This document shows, piece after piece, positions 1 through 9,300 of a stretch of 64,000 nucleotides of DNA; positions within the stretch are counted from its first letter, which is position 1; each line of letters starts with the position of its first letter. Made by a program: the position numbers and the translations under genes. The stretch is taken from contig NZ_OZ245846.1 of the NCBI RefSeq assembly GCF_965228935.1, forward strand, positions 2,728,001 to 2,792,000. The letters are read 5' to 3'. This stretch comes from Ulvibacterium sp965228935 (lineage in GTDB: Bacteria > Bacteroidota > Bacteroidia > Flavobacteriales > Flavobacteriaceae). The notes beneath the pieces were generated by a model that had not been told where the DNA came from, did no database searches, and saw only the letters and a list, made by a program, of their open reading frames with translations.

Positions 1-572
1 GAAATTTTCTTAGTTTAGACTTCAATGGTTTGAATAATTTTGATGATGAACCAATAACTGGAGATAACATAGATAATAGGTTTTCTCCAAATTTTGGCTT
101 AGGCGTATATTACCATACGGACAGATTTTATGCAGGCCTTTCGGCACCGAATATTTTGGAGACCGATTACTTCGATAACTCTCAAAGAGATGCCAATTCC
201 GTGCAATTTCTTTCCCAGGAAAGAATCAATTTTTATTTGATAACCGGATACGTTTTCGACTTAAATAGTAATCTCAAGTTTAAACCGGCATTATTGACCA
301 AAGTCGTGGGAGGGGCTCCTTTACAATTGGATCTTTCCGCTAGTTTTTTGTTCAATGAAAAGTTTTCGTTTGGAGCCGCATACCGCTGGGATGCCGCCTT
401 GAGCGGTTTAGTAGGGTTTCAAATAACGGACCAACTGATGTTGGGACTGGCGTATGATAGGGAAACTACGGATTTGGGAGGTACTCAATTTAACGATGGA
501 TCTTTTGAAGTATTTTTAAGGGTCGAATTGGTAAAATCCTTCCAAAGATTGGTATCACCCCGTTTCTTTTAA
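1..572 (+). CDS. PorP/SprF family type IX secretion membrane protein (5' end outside window)
   Basis: The frame is open from the first bases of the window, so the gene begins upstream and only about 190 C-terminal residues are seen. They resemble the second PorP/SprF protein at 19531-20484 almost throughout: both have SPN-G-GVYYHT-RFYAGLS, a FKPALLTKV stretch, AYRWDAA and a final SPRFF. PorP/SprF proteins are outer-membrane barrels that work with the T9SS, in particular for proteins with type-B C-terminal signals. The OmpA/PD40 gene starts 10 bp downstream, the usual arrangement after an adhesin gene, so a large surface protein gene probably lies to the left. The TTG at 30 is not a real start because coding-like sequence runs through it. 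Confidence 0.85.
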   Translation, partial: NFLSLDFNGLNNFDDEPITGDNIDNRFSPNFGLGVYYHTDRFYAGLSAPNILETDYFDNSQRDANSVQFLSQERINFYLITGYVFDLNSNLKFKPALLTKVVGGAPLQLDLSASFLFNEKFSFGAAYRWDAALSGLVGFQITDQLMLGLAYDRETTDLGGTQFNDGSFEVFLRVELVKSFQRLVSPRFF

Positions 573-582
573 AACCGGACAA

Positions 583-2523
583 ATGGTAAAAAAAATACTA
601 TCACTACTTTTTATTACGGTTCTTTCTTTGGGAGTTAAGGGTACGGCCCAAGAAAGATTAGTTACCAAGGCCAATGCAAAGTACGAGGACTATTCCTTTA
701 GCCCGGCAATAGATATCTATAAAAGAGTTCTGGAAAAGGGTTATGTTTCGGCAGATTTATTAAAAAAGCTGGGCAATTCCTATTATTTCAATGCGGATTA
801 TGGAGATGCGGGCGAAACCTATGAAAGGTTGGTAAAGGAATATCCATCGGCAGTTGGCCCTGAGTATTACTTTAGATATGCCCAAACCCTAAAGACTTTG
901 GGCGACTATGAGGGCGCAAGCGCAATTATGGCCAAGTTCACTGAAATTACTGGGGATGACCTAAGGGCCTCTGTATATAAGGAGGAGAAAAACTATTTGG
1001 AAAAAATTAAGGAGAACTCTGGGAGATACAATATTGCCCAATTTGAGTATAACTCTCCATACTCGGATTTTGCACCTTCCTTTTACAAAGATGGACTCAT
1101 TTTTTCTTCAGATCGGGACACAGGTAATTTTGCAAGATACAGACACACTTGGAATGCTAAGGATTTTTTGGATTTGTATAAGATAAATGCCGATAGCATT
1201 TCAACCAATTCCGTAACAAAATTGAGCAACGATGTTAATACGAGATTGCATGAATCCACTTCGGTTACCACTAAGGATGGAAATATATTATATTTTACCA
1301 GGAACAACTTTGTTGAAGGCAAATCAAAAAAGGACGAAAAAGGAGTAATACGGCTTAAGATTTTTAAAGCGGAACTTGTTGATGGAGTTTGGACCAATAT
1401 TGAGGAGCTTCCTTTTAATAGTGATACCTATTCCGTTGCGAATCCAGCCTTAAGTCCTGATGAAAAGACATTGTTCTTTGCTTCGGATATGCCTGGTACG
1501 TTAGGAGAATCCGATCTTTTCAAGGTTTCAATAAACGGGGACGGTACCTACGGAACACCGGAAAATTTAGGAAGCTCCATAAATACGGAAGCAAGGGAAA
1601 CCTTTCCCTTTGTTACAAGTGAAGAAGTACTCTACTTTTCATCGGACGGTCATCCTGGGTTGGGTGGTTTGGACGTATTTGCTACAAAAATCGCCAAGAA
1701 TAGATTGACCGGTTCGGTCGTAAATGTCGGGGAGCCGGTAAATAGTCAAAAAGATGATTTTACCTTTATCATAAACGAAGATACCAAAGAAGGTTATTTT
1801 GCTTCAAACAGGTCCGAAGGACAGGGAGCCGATGATATCTACAGCTTTTTGGAGACCGTTCCACTAATTCTGGATTGTAATCAACAGGTTACAGGAACGG
1901 TAAGGGACAAAATATCCAATGAAGTTCTTGTTGGCGCCACTATCAAAGTGATCAATGAGAACAACGAGGAAGTCCTTACCGCAATTACCGATTCTGAAGG
2001 AAACTATTCGATTATCATCGATTGTAACCAAGGAAACTTTGTCAGGGCCTCGATGGAAGGTTATGTGCCTTCAGAAGAATATTTGGGTAAGTCTGATGGC
2101 AAACCAAGAATAATGGACTTTTATCTGGAAAGGGACAGGATTACTGCCGGTTTTGGGGATGATTTGGCCAAATTATTACAGTTAAGTACCATCTATTTTG
2201 ATTTTGACAAATACAATATCCGTAAGGATTCGGAGGTTGAAGTGGAGAAAGTGATAGCGGCAATGGAGAAATACCCAAGCCTTAAGATTAAGGTAAACTC
2301 ACATACGGACAGTAGGGGAAAGGATGCCTATAATCTATGGTTATCGCAAAAAAGGGCTGAGTCTACGGTAAATTACATGATTTCAAAAGGAATTACTGCG
2401 GATCGCCTGGAGGGCGAAGGCTTTGGGGAAACCAGATTGGTGAATCAATGTGAAAATGGAGTAAGATGTTCCAATGCGGATCACGAGTTGAACCGAAGAT
2501 CGGAATTTATTATTTTGGAATAA
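583..2523 (+). CDS. OmpA family protein with TPR-like, PD40 and carboxypeptidase-regulatory domains
   Basis: The 646-residue product has a signal peptide (about residues 1-22, ending TAQ). A helical TPR-like region follows to about 145. Then come WD40-like PD40 propeller blades (FSSDRD, LSPDEKTLFFASD, YFSSDGHPGLGGLDV, FASNRSEGQGADDIY) to about 425, a carboxypeptidase-regulatory/CNA-B-type beta sandwich (VTGTVRD ... GNYSI), and a C-terminal OmpA peptidoglycan-binding domain (IYFDFDKYNIR, HTDSRG, LNRRSEF). This is the domain order of PorE-like proteins and of the OmpA partners found beside PorP/SprF in gliding and T9SS loci. It probably sits in the periplasm, tethering an outer-membrane assembly to the wall. 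It is co-transcribed with the preceding PorP gene and ends at a strong terminator. Confidence 0.9.
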   Translation: MVKKILSLLFITVLSLGVKGTAQERLVTKANAKYEDYSFSPAIDIYKRVLEKGYVSADLLKKLGNSYYFNADYGDAGETYERLVKEYPSAVGPEYYFRYAQTLKTLGDYEGASAIMAKFTEITGDDLRASVYKEEKNYLEKIKENSGRYNIAQFEYNSPYSDFAPSFYKDGLIFSSDRDTGNFARYRHTWNAKDFLDLYKINADSISTNSVTKLSNDVNTRLHESTSVTTKDGNILYFTRNNFVEGKSKKDEKGVIRLKIFKAELVDGVWTNIEELPFNSDTYSVANPALSPDEKTLFFASDMPGTLGESDLFKVSINGDGTYGTPENLGSSINTEARETFPFVTSEEVLYFSSDGHPGLGGLDVFATKIAKNRLTGSVVNVGEPVNSQKDDFTFIINEDTKEGYFASNRSEGQGADDIYSFLETVPLILDCNQQVTGTVRDKISNEVLVGATIKVINENNEEVLTAITDSEGNYSIIIDCNQGNFVRASMEGYVPSEEYLGKSDGKPRIMDFYLERDRITAGFGDDLAKLLQLSTIYFDFDKYNIRKDSEVEVEKVIAAMEKYPSLKIKVNSHTDSRGKDAYNLWLSQKRAESTVNYMISKGITADRLEGEGFGETRLVNQCENGVRCSNADHELNRRSEFIILE

Positions 2524-2544
2524 TAACCAACCAAATTAATACCT

Positions 2545-2580
2545 AAATGCAGTTTCTACCGGAAACTGCATTTTTGTTTT
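2545..2580 (+). terminator. Rho-independent terminator after the PorP-OmpA operon
   Basis: A perfect 12-bp stem (AAATGCAGTTTC at 2545-2556 with GAAACTGCATTT at 2562-2573) with a 5-base loop is followed by a T-rich tract. It lies 22 bp after the OmpA-family stop codon. The rest of the gap to 2811 is AT-rich and holds no gene. Confidence 0.85.
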
Positions 2581-2810
2581 TGCATCTTTGGAACGCTCTT
2601 GATTTGTTGGCTTCATATTGGCAAAATATCCTACTTTTTGGTGTTTTTATTGTAGGACTTCAAAGGGTAGACACCAATATTTATAATCTTTACAGGTACA
2701 TTACCGGTCTACACAACAATTTTTAGGTGCATAGATTCTACCCATCGTACTTTTACTGAAATTTTTGCTAATATCTAGCGAAATCCATAATTCTGGAACC
2801 AAACTTTGGT

Positions 2811-4793
2811 ATGAGATTTTTTGGTCGAAGTGTTTTGTTCTTAATCTTCATTTTCCCGGCTATACAGGTTTTGGGGCAGGATATCTATTTGGACAATTTC
2901 AACACGGTATCCTATTCCAATAACAATGGTACCTTGAATTATTCTACCAATTGGGTGGAGGCCAACGATAATAACAGCCCTAGCGGAGGCAGGATACGGA
3001 TCACAGGGAATGAGCTCCGTTTTGAGGATATTTCAATGAATAACCGAAGGATTACAAGATCGGCAGATTTAAGTGCACACAGTTCTGCAATTTTAACCTT
3101 TGATTGGCAAACATCGGGTTTGGATGGTGGCTCCACAGGTGAACAGTTAAACATACAAGTATCCAACAATGGGACAAGCTTTACAACGATAGGCACGTTC
3201 ACGGGAAGCCAAAGTGGAAGCTTTAGCCAAGACATTTCGGCATACATTTCGGGATTTACCACGATACGCTTTATCAATGCAGGAACATGCTCGTATTGTA
3301 ACTGGGAATCCGGTGAGTTTGTTTACATTGACAATGTCCAAATTGAGGTTCCTTCTTCGAACGCGGCACCTGTCTTAACGGGTACGGGAAATCAAACCTA
3401 TTGCCCGGGAGGTTCTGTTCCCATAGCAGAAACCATTAGTATCACTGACGTTGATGATACGTCCACTAACGCAGTATATATTCAGATTTCATCAGGTTAT
3501 ATCAATGGGGAGGATCTATTGACCTTGACAGGTACCCATCCGAATATCACTTCAAGTTGGGATGCCGTGCAGGGAGAATTGACCCTATCGGGACCTGCTA
3601 CATATACCGAATTCGAGACGGCTATTTTGGCCGTGGAGTATTCCAGTAGTGCCGCGAACCCAACGGGGACAAGACAATTTTCTATAACCGTGGGGGAAGC
3701 CAACTATTTACCGGCAACAGGGCACTACTACGAATATGTTCCGAATTTGGGAATTACCTGGACGGCCGCCAATACCGCGGCAAGCGCAAGGACCTATTTT
3801 GGGTTACAGGGTTATCTGGCGACCTTGACTTCGCAAGCGGAAGCTGATTTTTCAGGCTCCCAGGCAGTAGGGGTAGGATGGATAGGAGGAAGCGATGCCG
3901 CTACGGAAGGGGTTTGGCAATGGGTGACGGGACCCGAAGCAGGCACCGTGTTCTGGAACGGAACAGCGGGAGGGAGCACTCCCAATTTTGCATTTTGGAA
4001 TACTGGGGAACCTAACCAGTCAGGAAATGAGGACTATGCCCACATTACCCATCCCAATGTAAACCCCAATGGATCTTGGAACGATTTATCCAACACGGGT
4101 GCTGCGTCCGGAAATTACCAGCCACAAGGCTATGTAGTGGAGTATGGAGGAACACCTGGAGATCCTGTACTTAATATCACGGTAACCACCACCATTACCA
4201 TAGAACCCATACCTACCATAACAAGTACTACACCTGGATCTCGTTGTGGGCCAGGTACCGTTACTTTGGGAGCCACCGCTTCGGCCGGAACCATTAATTG
4301 GTATGCAAGTGCGGTGGGAGGCAGCTCCCTGGGTACCGGAACAAGTTTTATTACCCCAAGTATATCAAGTACCACAACATATTATGTAGATGCCACAAGC
4401 AGTGGATGTACCACAGCTTCCAGAACCGCGATTACGGCTACTGTAAATACCGGCCCGTCCATAACCTCCCAACCCGTAAATAGAACAATTTGTCCAGGAT
4501 GTAGTACCACCTTTACCGTTACAACCTCAAATGTGGATACCTATCAGTGGCAGCTTTTTAATGGTTCTATCTGGGTGGATTTGACCGATACGGGAATTCA
4601 CAGTGGTACAACAACAAATACACTCACCCTTACCAATGCCGCACCTACCGATAACGGAAATCAATACAGGGTACAGGTTTCCAATTCGGCACTTGCTTGT
4701 AGTGTCGTAGCCTCTTCCGTGGCAGTATTGACAGTGAATGTATCCGAAATAATAACAAATAGGAGAATAACCTATCGAGTTGATAAAAATTAA
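2811..4793 (+). CDS. Secreted protein with jelly-roll, C-type-lectin-like and Ig-like domains
   Basis: The 660-residue product has a clear signal peptide (about 1-22, ending LGQ). Residues about 23-180 look like a jelly-roll (SFTTIGTF ... FVYIDNVQIEV). A cadherin/Ig-like stretch follows. Residues about 305-450 form a C-type-lectin fold with FGLQGYLATLTS, an EPN tripeptide and a WND motif, the combination used for Ca-dependent sugar binding of the mannose type. Two Ig-like domains follow, with paired cysteines (SRCGPGTVTLGA ... SGCT; TICPGCSTTF ... ACSV). The protein ends in ITNRRITYRVDKN, a tail shared with the next gene. No classic T9SS type A or B domain is visible. A surface or secreted glycan-binding role is inferred from the domains. 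Confidence 0.75.
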   Translation: MRFFGRSVLFLIFIFPAIQVLGQDIYLDNFNTVSYSNNNGTLNYSTNWVEANDNNSPSGGRIRITGNELRFEDISMNNRRITRSADLSAHSSAILTFDWQTSGLDGGSTGEQLNIQVSNNGTSFTTIGTFTGSQSGSFSQDISAYISGFTTIRFINAGTCSYCNWESGEFVYIDNVQIEVPSSNAAPVLTGTGNQTYCPGGSVPIAETISITDVDDTSTNAVYIQISSGYINGEDLLTLTGTHPNITSSWDAVQGELTLSGPATYTEFETAILAVEYSSSAANPTGTRQFSITVGEANYLPATGHYYEYVPNLGITWTAANTAASARTYFGLQGYLATLTSQAEADFSGSQAVGVGWIGGSDAATEGVWQWVTGPEAGTVFWNGTAGGSTPNFAFWNTGEPNQSGNEDYAHITHPNVNPNGSWNDLSNTGAASGNYQPQGYVVEYGGTPGDPVLNITVTTTITIEPIPTITSTTPGSRCGPGTVTLGATASAGTINWYASAVGGSSLGTGTSFITPSISSTTTYYVDATSSGCTTASRTAITATVNTGPSITSQPVNRTICPGCSTTFTVTTSNVDTYQWQLFNGSIWVDLTDTGIHSGTTTNTLTLTNAAPTDNGNQYRVQVSNSALACSVVASSVAVLTVNVSEIITNRRITYRVDKN

Positions 4794-4798
4794 GTGGA

Positions 4799-5794
4799 TT
4801 GGCAAGTTTTACGTTCTTTCGAGCTGTTTTTATAGGTAGTATACTTTTTTGTTGCCCGCTATTGGGACAGAATACGGCCCCCATAGCTACGGATGATGTA
4901 TACCTTGGATACTTGAACAGAAACATAACAGTAGATGCCTTAGATGGTGTTCTTGCCAATGACACCGATCCGGATGGAGGTAGCTTGTCGGTTAATCCAA
5001 CACCTGTGGTTTCGCCCATTAATGGCATTTTGACTTTAGGAAATGATGGAAGTTTTACTTTTGTTCCCCAAACCGGTTTTGTCGGGAATGTAACTTTTGA
5101 CTATGAAGTTTGTGATGACGGCACGGCGAACCAATTGGTATCCCAATTTGATTTTGACACTTCGGCATTGACTACCGCAACTGTAGGCCCAAATGCCACT
5201 ACTATTAATTCCAATGCCGTACAAACAGGATGTGGTGTTCGCATAGGCTCGGGAGCAGGCGGAAGCACAGGTTTGGATATTACCATTCCCAACATTGGGG
5301 GTATTTTTGATTTCTCAAGTTTTCGGATAGAATTGGACTATCAGGATAACGAAAGTACCGCTGATATCATCACAGGAGGAAACTTTAGGATCTATCACAT
5401 CACAGGGAATGAACTGGGTGTCGCGATTACGGTAATAAATGGGAATACGGGACTTAGTACTACCTATACTAGAACTCTGGGAAGTTTTCTTGGCGGAAAC
5501 GTCACTTATATTGTGGAATATGATGAACTTACTGGTGATATTACATATACGGCAAGTGGCACTACAACAACCATAAGTAATGTAGCTCCGGATTATTCTC
5601 CCTTAGATACAAGTTTTGCGACTGCACCGATAGTGGGCAGATCCATGGATAATTCCGGAGGGCCAGATCCCTCCCTTTGTAAGATTGCCATAACGGATAC
5701 GAGTAAATTGTGTGATATCGGTACCGTAAATATCAATATTACAACTTCGTTGATTACCAACAAACGTATTACGTATAGGATAAATCCGGACTAA
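4799..5794 (+). CDS. Secreted protein: cadherin-like domain apparently interrupted by a jelly-roll insert
   Basis: The 331-residue product must start at TTG 4799, since a stop in the same frame lies at 4784 and no ATG lies between. Residues 1-24 then form a signal peptide ending LGQ. Residues about 25-104 are a cadherin-like/tandem-95 domain (APIATDD, LANDTDPDG, FTFVPQTGFVG, FDYEVCDDGT). The normal finishing strand of such domains (LCD-x-GTVNINI) appears only at residue 304, after about 194 residues that look like a LamG-type jelly roll. The C-terminus ITNKRITYRINPD matches the tail of the preceding protein. The start lies 5 bp after the preceding stop, so the two genes are probably co-expressed. 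Function is unknown; a surface location is likely. Confidence 0.7.
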   Translation: MASFTFFRAVFIGSILFCCPLLGQNTAPIATDDVYLGYLNRNITVDALDGVLANDTDPDGGSLSVNPTPVVSPINGILTLGNDGSFTFVPQTGFVGNVTFDYEVCDDGTANQLVSQFDFDTSALTTATVGPNATTINSNAVQTGCGVRIGSGAGGSTGLDITIPNIGGIFDFSSFRIELDYQDNESTADIITGGNFRIYHITGNELGVAITVINGNTGLSTTYTRTLGSFLGGNVTYIVEYDELTGDITYTASGTTTTISNVAPDYSPLDTSFATAPIVGRSMDNSGGPDPSLCKIAITDTSKLCDIGTVNINITTSLITNKRITYRINPD

Positions 5795-5806
5795 TATTTT
5801 CTCATG

Positions 5807-5832
5807 AAAAACTTGGATTTTCTAAGTTTTTT
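5807..5832 (+). terminator. Probable weak terminator
   Basis: An AAAAACTT / AAGTTTTT stem with a 9-base loop ends in a run of six T. It begins 12 bp after the stop codon of the cadherin-like gene. The stem is AT-rich, so confidence is moderate. Confidence 0.45.
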
Positions 5833-5972
5833 CCCACAGAACACTATGCTGAAAGTGCCACTATAATTGACTTGATCGACCAATGAATTTCTTGAAAAAA
5901 AGGAAAATTAATCGATAAAGACTTCAGCTTTTTAAACCTATGCACTGCAATTTAACACTTACACAACATTTA

Positions 5973-6035
5973 TTTTCCTAGGGTATCCGTTGGGTTAATT
6001 TTGTAAAGTGTAAAAGAACCATCGTGTTCCTAGGG
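5973..6035 (+). promoter_or_regulatory. Candidate promoter of the giant repeat gene with two TTCCTAGGG repeats
   Basis: The 534 bp between 5795 and the likely start at 6329 hold no gene. TAATTTTG at 5996-6003 fits the Bacteroidota -7 box TAnnTTTG, with a TTTT at 5973-5976, 19 bp upstream, as a weak -33 element. The nonamer TTCCTAGGG, with a palindromic CCTAGG core, occurs at 5975-5983 and again at 6027-6035. The copies are 52 bp apart, close to five helical turns, one at the -33 region and one just downstream of the expected start point. This layout suggests an operator. If correct, the mRNA leader is over 300 nt long. Confidence 0.4.
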
Positions 6036-6328
6036 ACTAAATATCAATGGTTTGTCACACCCCAAACATGAATAGCTTGACCAAAATTTATGAAAAAGTT
6101 TCGCCAAGGAGAAACCACAATGGCCCTTTGGGTAAAAACCGGCCCAACCAATCCATTTCATTTTCTTTCCAGCAAGGCTTTTGTACTTAACCGACAATAG
6201 CGGTACAAAAGGTTTATTCTATTTAAATCATGGGGCAACATGTACAAAAGATCAATCCGTCAATTGGACAAGGCCGTAAAAAGGCCTTTGAAAGTATAGT
6301 AAAAAACATTTTAAGTAAAGATATTACC

Positions 6329-9300
6329 ATGTATAAGAGAATCTTACTGCTCATTTTTCTAATATCCGGATTTGCATATTCGCAAACCACGGTTACACTA
6401 CAAGATCAGTGTAATTGCGAGGTCTTAAGTGGTACGGCTGTAACAAGTCCGGGATCAATATCGCCTGGTGGGGCGGATACCGGGGATATCTATGTAAATA
6501 CAAATACAGGCACCATCTACTTCTGGGATGGAAATTCATGGGAATTGACATCAACGGATAGTCAACAGATTTTGGACTTTAGTTTTAATCCGGCGACTCG
6601 GGAACTTACCTTGGAATTGGAGAATGGCGGTGCACCTATTACGGTAACTTTACCCTCTGATACTTTGACCTCTTTAACACTCAACGGCAACAGCCTTGAA
6701 TATGTGGACGAGGACAACAATACGAACGTTATCCCGCTCAACGTGGGCAACCTTGCGTTGGGCGCGGACGGGAACAGTCTGGACTATACGGACGAGGCTG
6801 GCCTTTTGACGAACATCCCGCTGAACGTCGGGAGTTTGGCCTTCAACCCGGCCACACGTGAGCTGACCTATACGGACGAGGCGGGCACCCCTACGGTGAT
6901 AACGCTTCCGGCGGAGTTCCTGACGAGCCTTACGCTGAACGGCAACAACCTTGAATATGTGGACGAGGACAACAATACGAACGTTATCCCGCTCAACGTG
7001 GGCAACCTTGCGTTGGGCGCGGACGGGAACAGTCTGGACTATACGGACGAGGCTGGCCTTTTGACGAACATCCCGCTGAACGTCGGGAGTTTGGCCTTCA
7101 ACCCGGCCACACGTGAGCTGACCTATACGGACGAGGAGGGCACGCCAACGGTTATCGCCCTACCGGCCGAGTTCCTGACGAGCCTTACGCTGAACGGCAA
7201 CAGCCTGGAATATGTGGACGAGGACAACAATACGAACGTTATCCCGCTCAACGTGGGCAACCTTGCCCTGGGTGCGGACGGGAACAGTCTGGACTATACG
7301 GACGAGGCTGGCCTTTTGACGAACATCCCGCTGAACGTCGGGAGTTTGGCCTTCAACCCGGCCACTCGGGAGCTGACCTATACGGACGAGGAGGGCACGC
7401 CAACGGTTATCGCCCTGCCGGCCGAGTTCCTGACGAGCCTTACGCTGAACGGCAACAGCCTTGAATATGTGGACGAGGACAACAATACGAACGTTATCCC
7501 GCTCAACGTGGGCAACCTTGCCCTGGGTGCGGACGGGAACAGTCTGGACTATACGGACGAGGCTGGCCTTTTGACGAACATCCCGCTGAACGTCGGGAGT
7601 TTGGCCTTCAACCCGGCCACTCGGGAGCTGACCTATACGGACGAGGAGGGCACGCCAACGGTTATCGCCCTGCCGGCCGAGTTCCTGACGAGCCTTACGC
7701 TGAACGGCAACAGCCTGGAATATGTGGACGAGGACAACAATACGAACGTGATCCCGCTCAACGTGGGCAACCTTGCCCTGGGTGCGGACGGGAACAGTCT
7801 GGACTATACCGATGAGGCTGGCCTTTTGACGAACATCCCGCTGAACGTCGGGAGTTTGGCCTTCAACCCGGCCACTCGGGAGCTGACCTATACGGACGAG
7901 GAGGGCACGCCAACGGTGATCGCCCTACCGGCCGAGTTCCTGACGAGCCTTACGCTGAACGGCAACAGCCTGGAATATGTGGACGAGGACAACAATACGA
8001 ACGTGATCCCGCTCAACGTGGGCAACCTTGCCCTGGGTGCGGACGGGAACAGTCTGGACTATACCGATGAGGCTGGCCTTTTGACGAACATCCCGCTGAA
8101 CGTCGGGAGTTTGGCCTTCAACCCGGCCACTCGGGAGCTGACCTATACGGACGAGGAGGGCACGCCAACGGTTATCGCCCTGCCGGCCGAGTTCCTGACG
8201 AGCCTTACGCTGAACGGCAACAACCTTGAATATGTGGACGAGGACAACAATACGAACGTGATCCCCCTGAACGTGGGCAACCTTGCCCTGGGTGCGGACG
8301 GGAACAGTCTGGACTATACCGATGAGGCTGGCCTTTTGACGAACATCCCGCTGAACGTCGGGAGTTTGGCCTTCAACCCGGCCACTCGGGAGCTGACCTA
8401 TACGGACGAGGAGGGCACGCCAACGGTTATCGCCCTGCCGGCCGAGTTCCTGACGAGCCTTACGCTGAACGGCAACAACCTTGAATATGTGGACGAGGAC
8501 AACAATACGAACGTGATCCCCCTGAACGTGGGCAACCTTGCCCTGGGTGCGGACGGGAACAGTCTGGACTATACCGATGAGGCTGGCCTTTTGACGAACA
8601 TCCCGCTCAACGTGGGTAGCCTGGCCTTCAACCCGGCCACTCGGGAGCTGACCTATACGGACGAGGAGGGCACGCCAACGGTGATCACCTTGCCCGCGGA
8701 AACTGTCACTACCCTTTCAACTTTGGATGGCATAACCTATACCTATACCTCTGAGGATACGACTATCACTTCCTTTGATGGCACGGATGATCAAAATGCA
8801 GCCCAGGTTCCACTTAGCCCAAATATTGATGTGGATGGCGATCTTACAGATGAAACCAATGTTCAGGAAGCCATACAGGATTTGGCCAATAATAGTAGCG
8901 ATAATCAAAACCTTACAGGAGCTACTCTTGATGGAAGTAATGAGCTACAAATAGATATTGAACGGGGTAGTTCAACTACCGTGGATCTTTCTTCATTGAG
9001 TGAAACCGTAGTTGCCGGAACCGGTGCCATTACGGTTAACGACGATGGCAATGGAAACTATACGGTAAATTCCACTGATCCCGATGAGGATTTGACCAAT
9101 GAGCTTACCTTAATTGGTTCTGGTGCACCAGCAGTGACGCCAAGTAATGTTGGGGTGACTTATGTAGACGATGTGGCAGGTCAATTATATATTTGGGACG
9201 GAGCCACATGGAATGCAGTTGGAGGAAGTGCTACTCCGGACTTGGATGGGGTAATAGGCAACGAAGTCACCAACGCCACCAACGGGACCTTGGTACGTTC

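Noticed and set aside
2666..2714. GTAGAC / GTCTAC inverted repeat before the lectin gene
   Set aside because: Six base pairs with a 34-bp spacer is expected by chance in DNA of this composition.
6230..6328. Start of the giant gene at ATG 6230
   Set aside because: It adds 33 residues with no signal character before a clear signal peptide at 6329.
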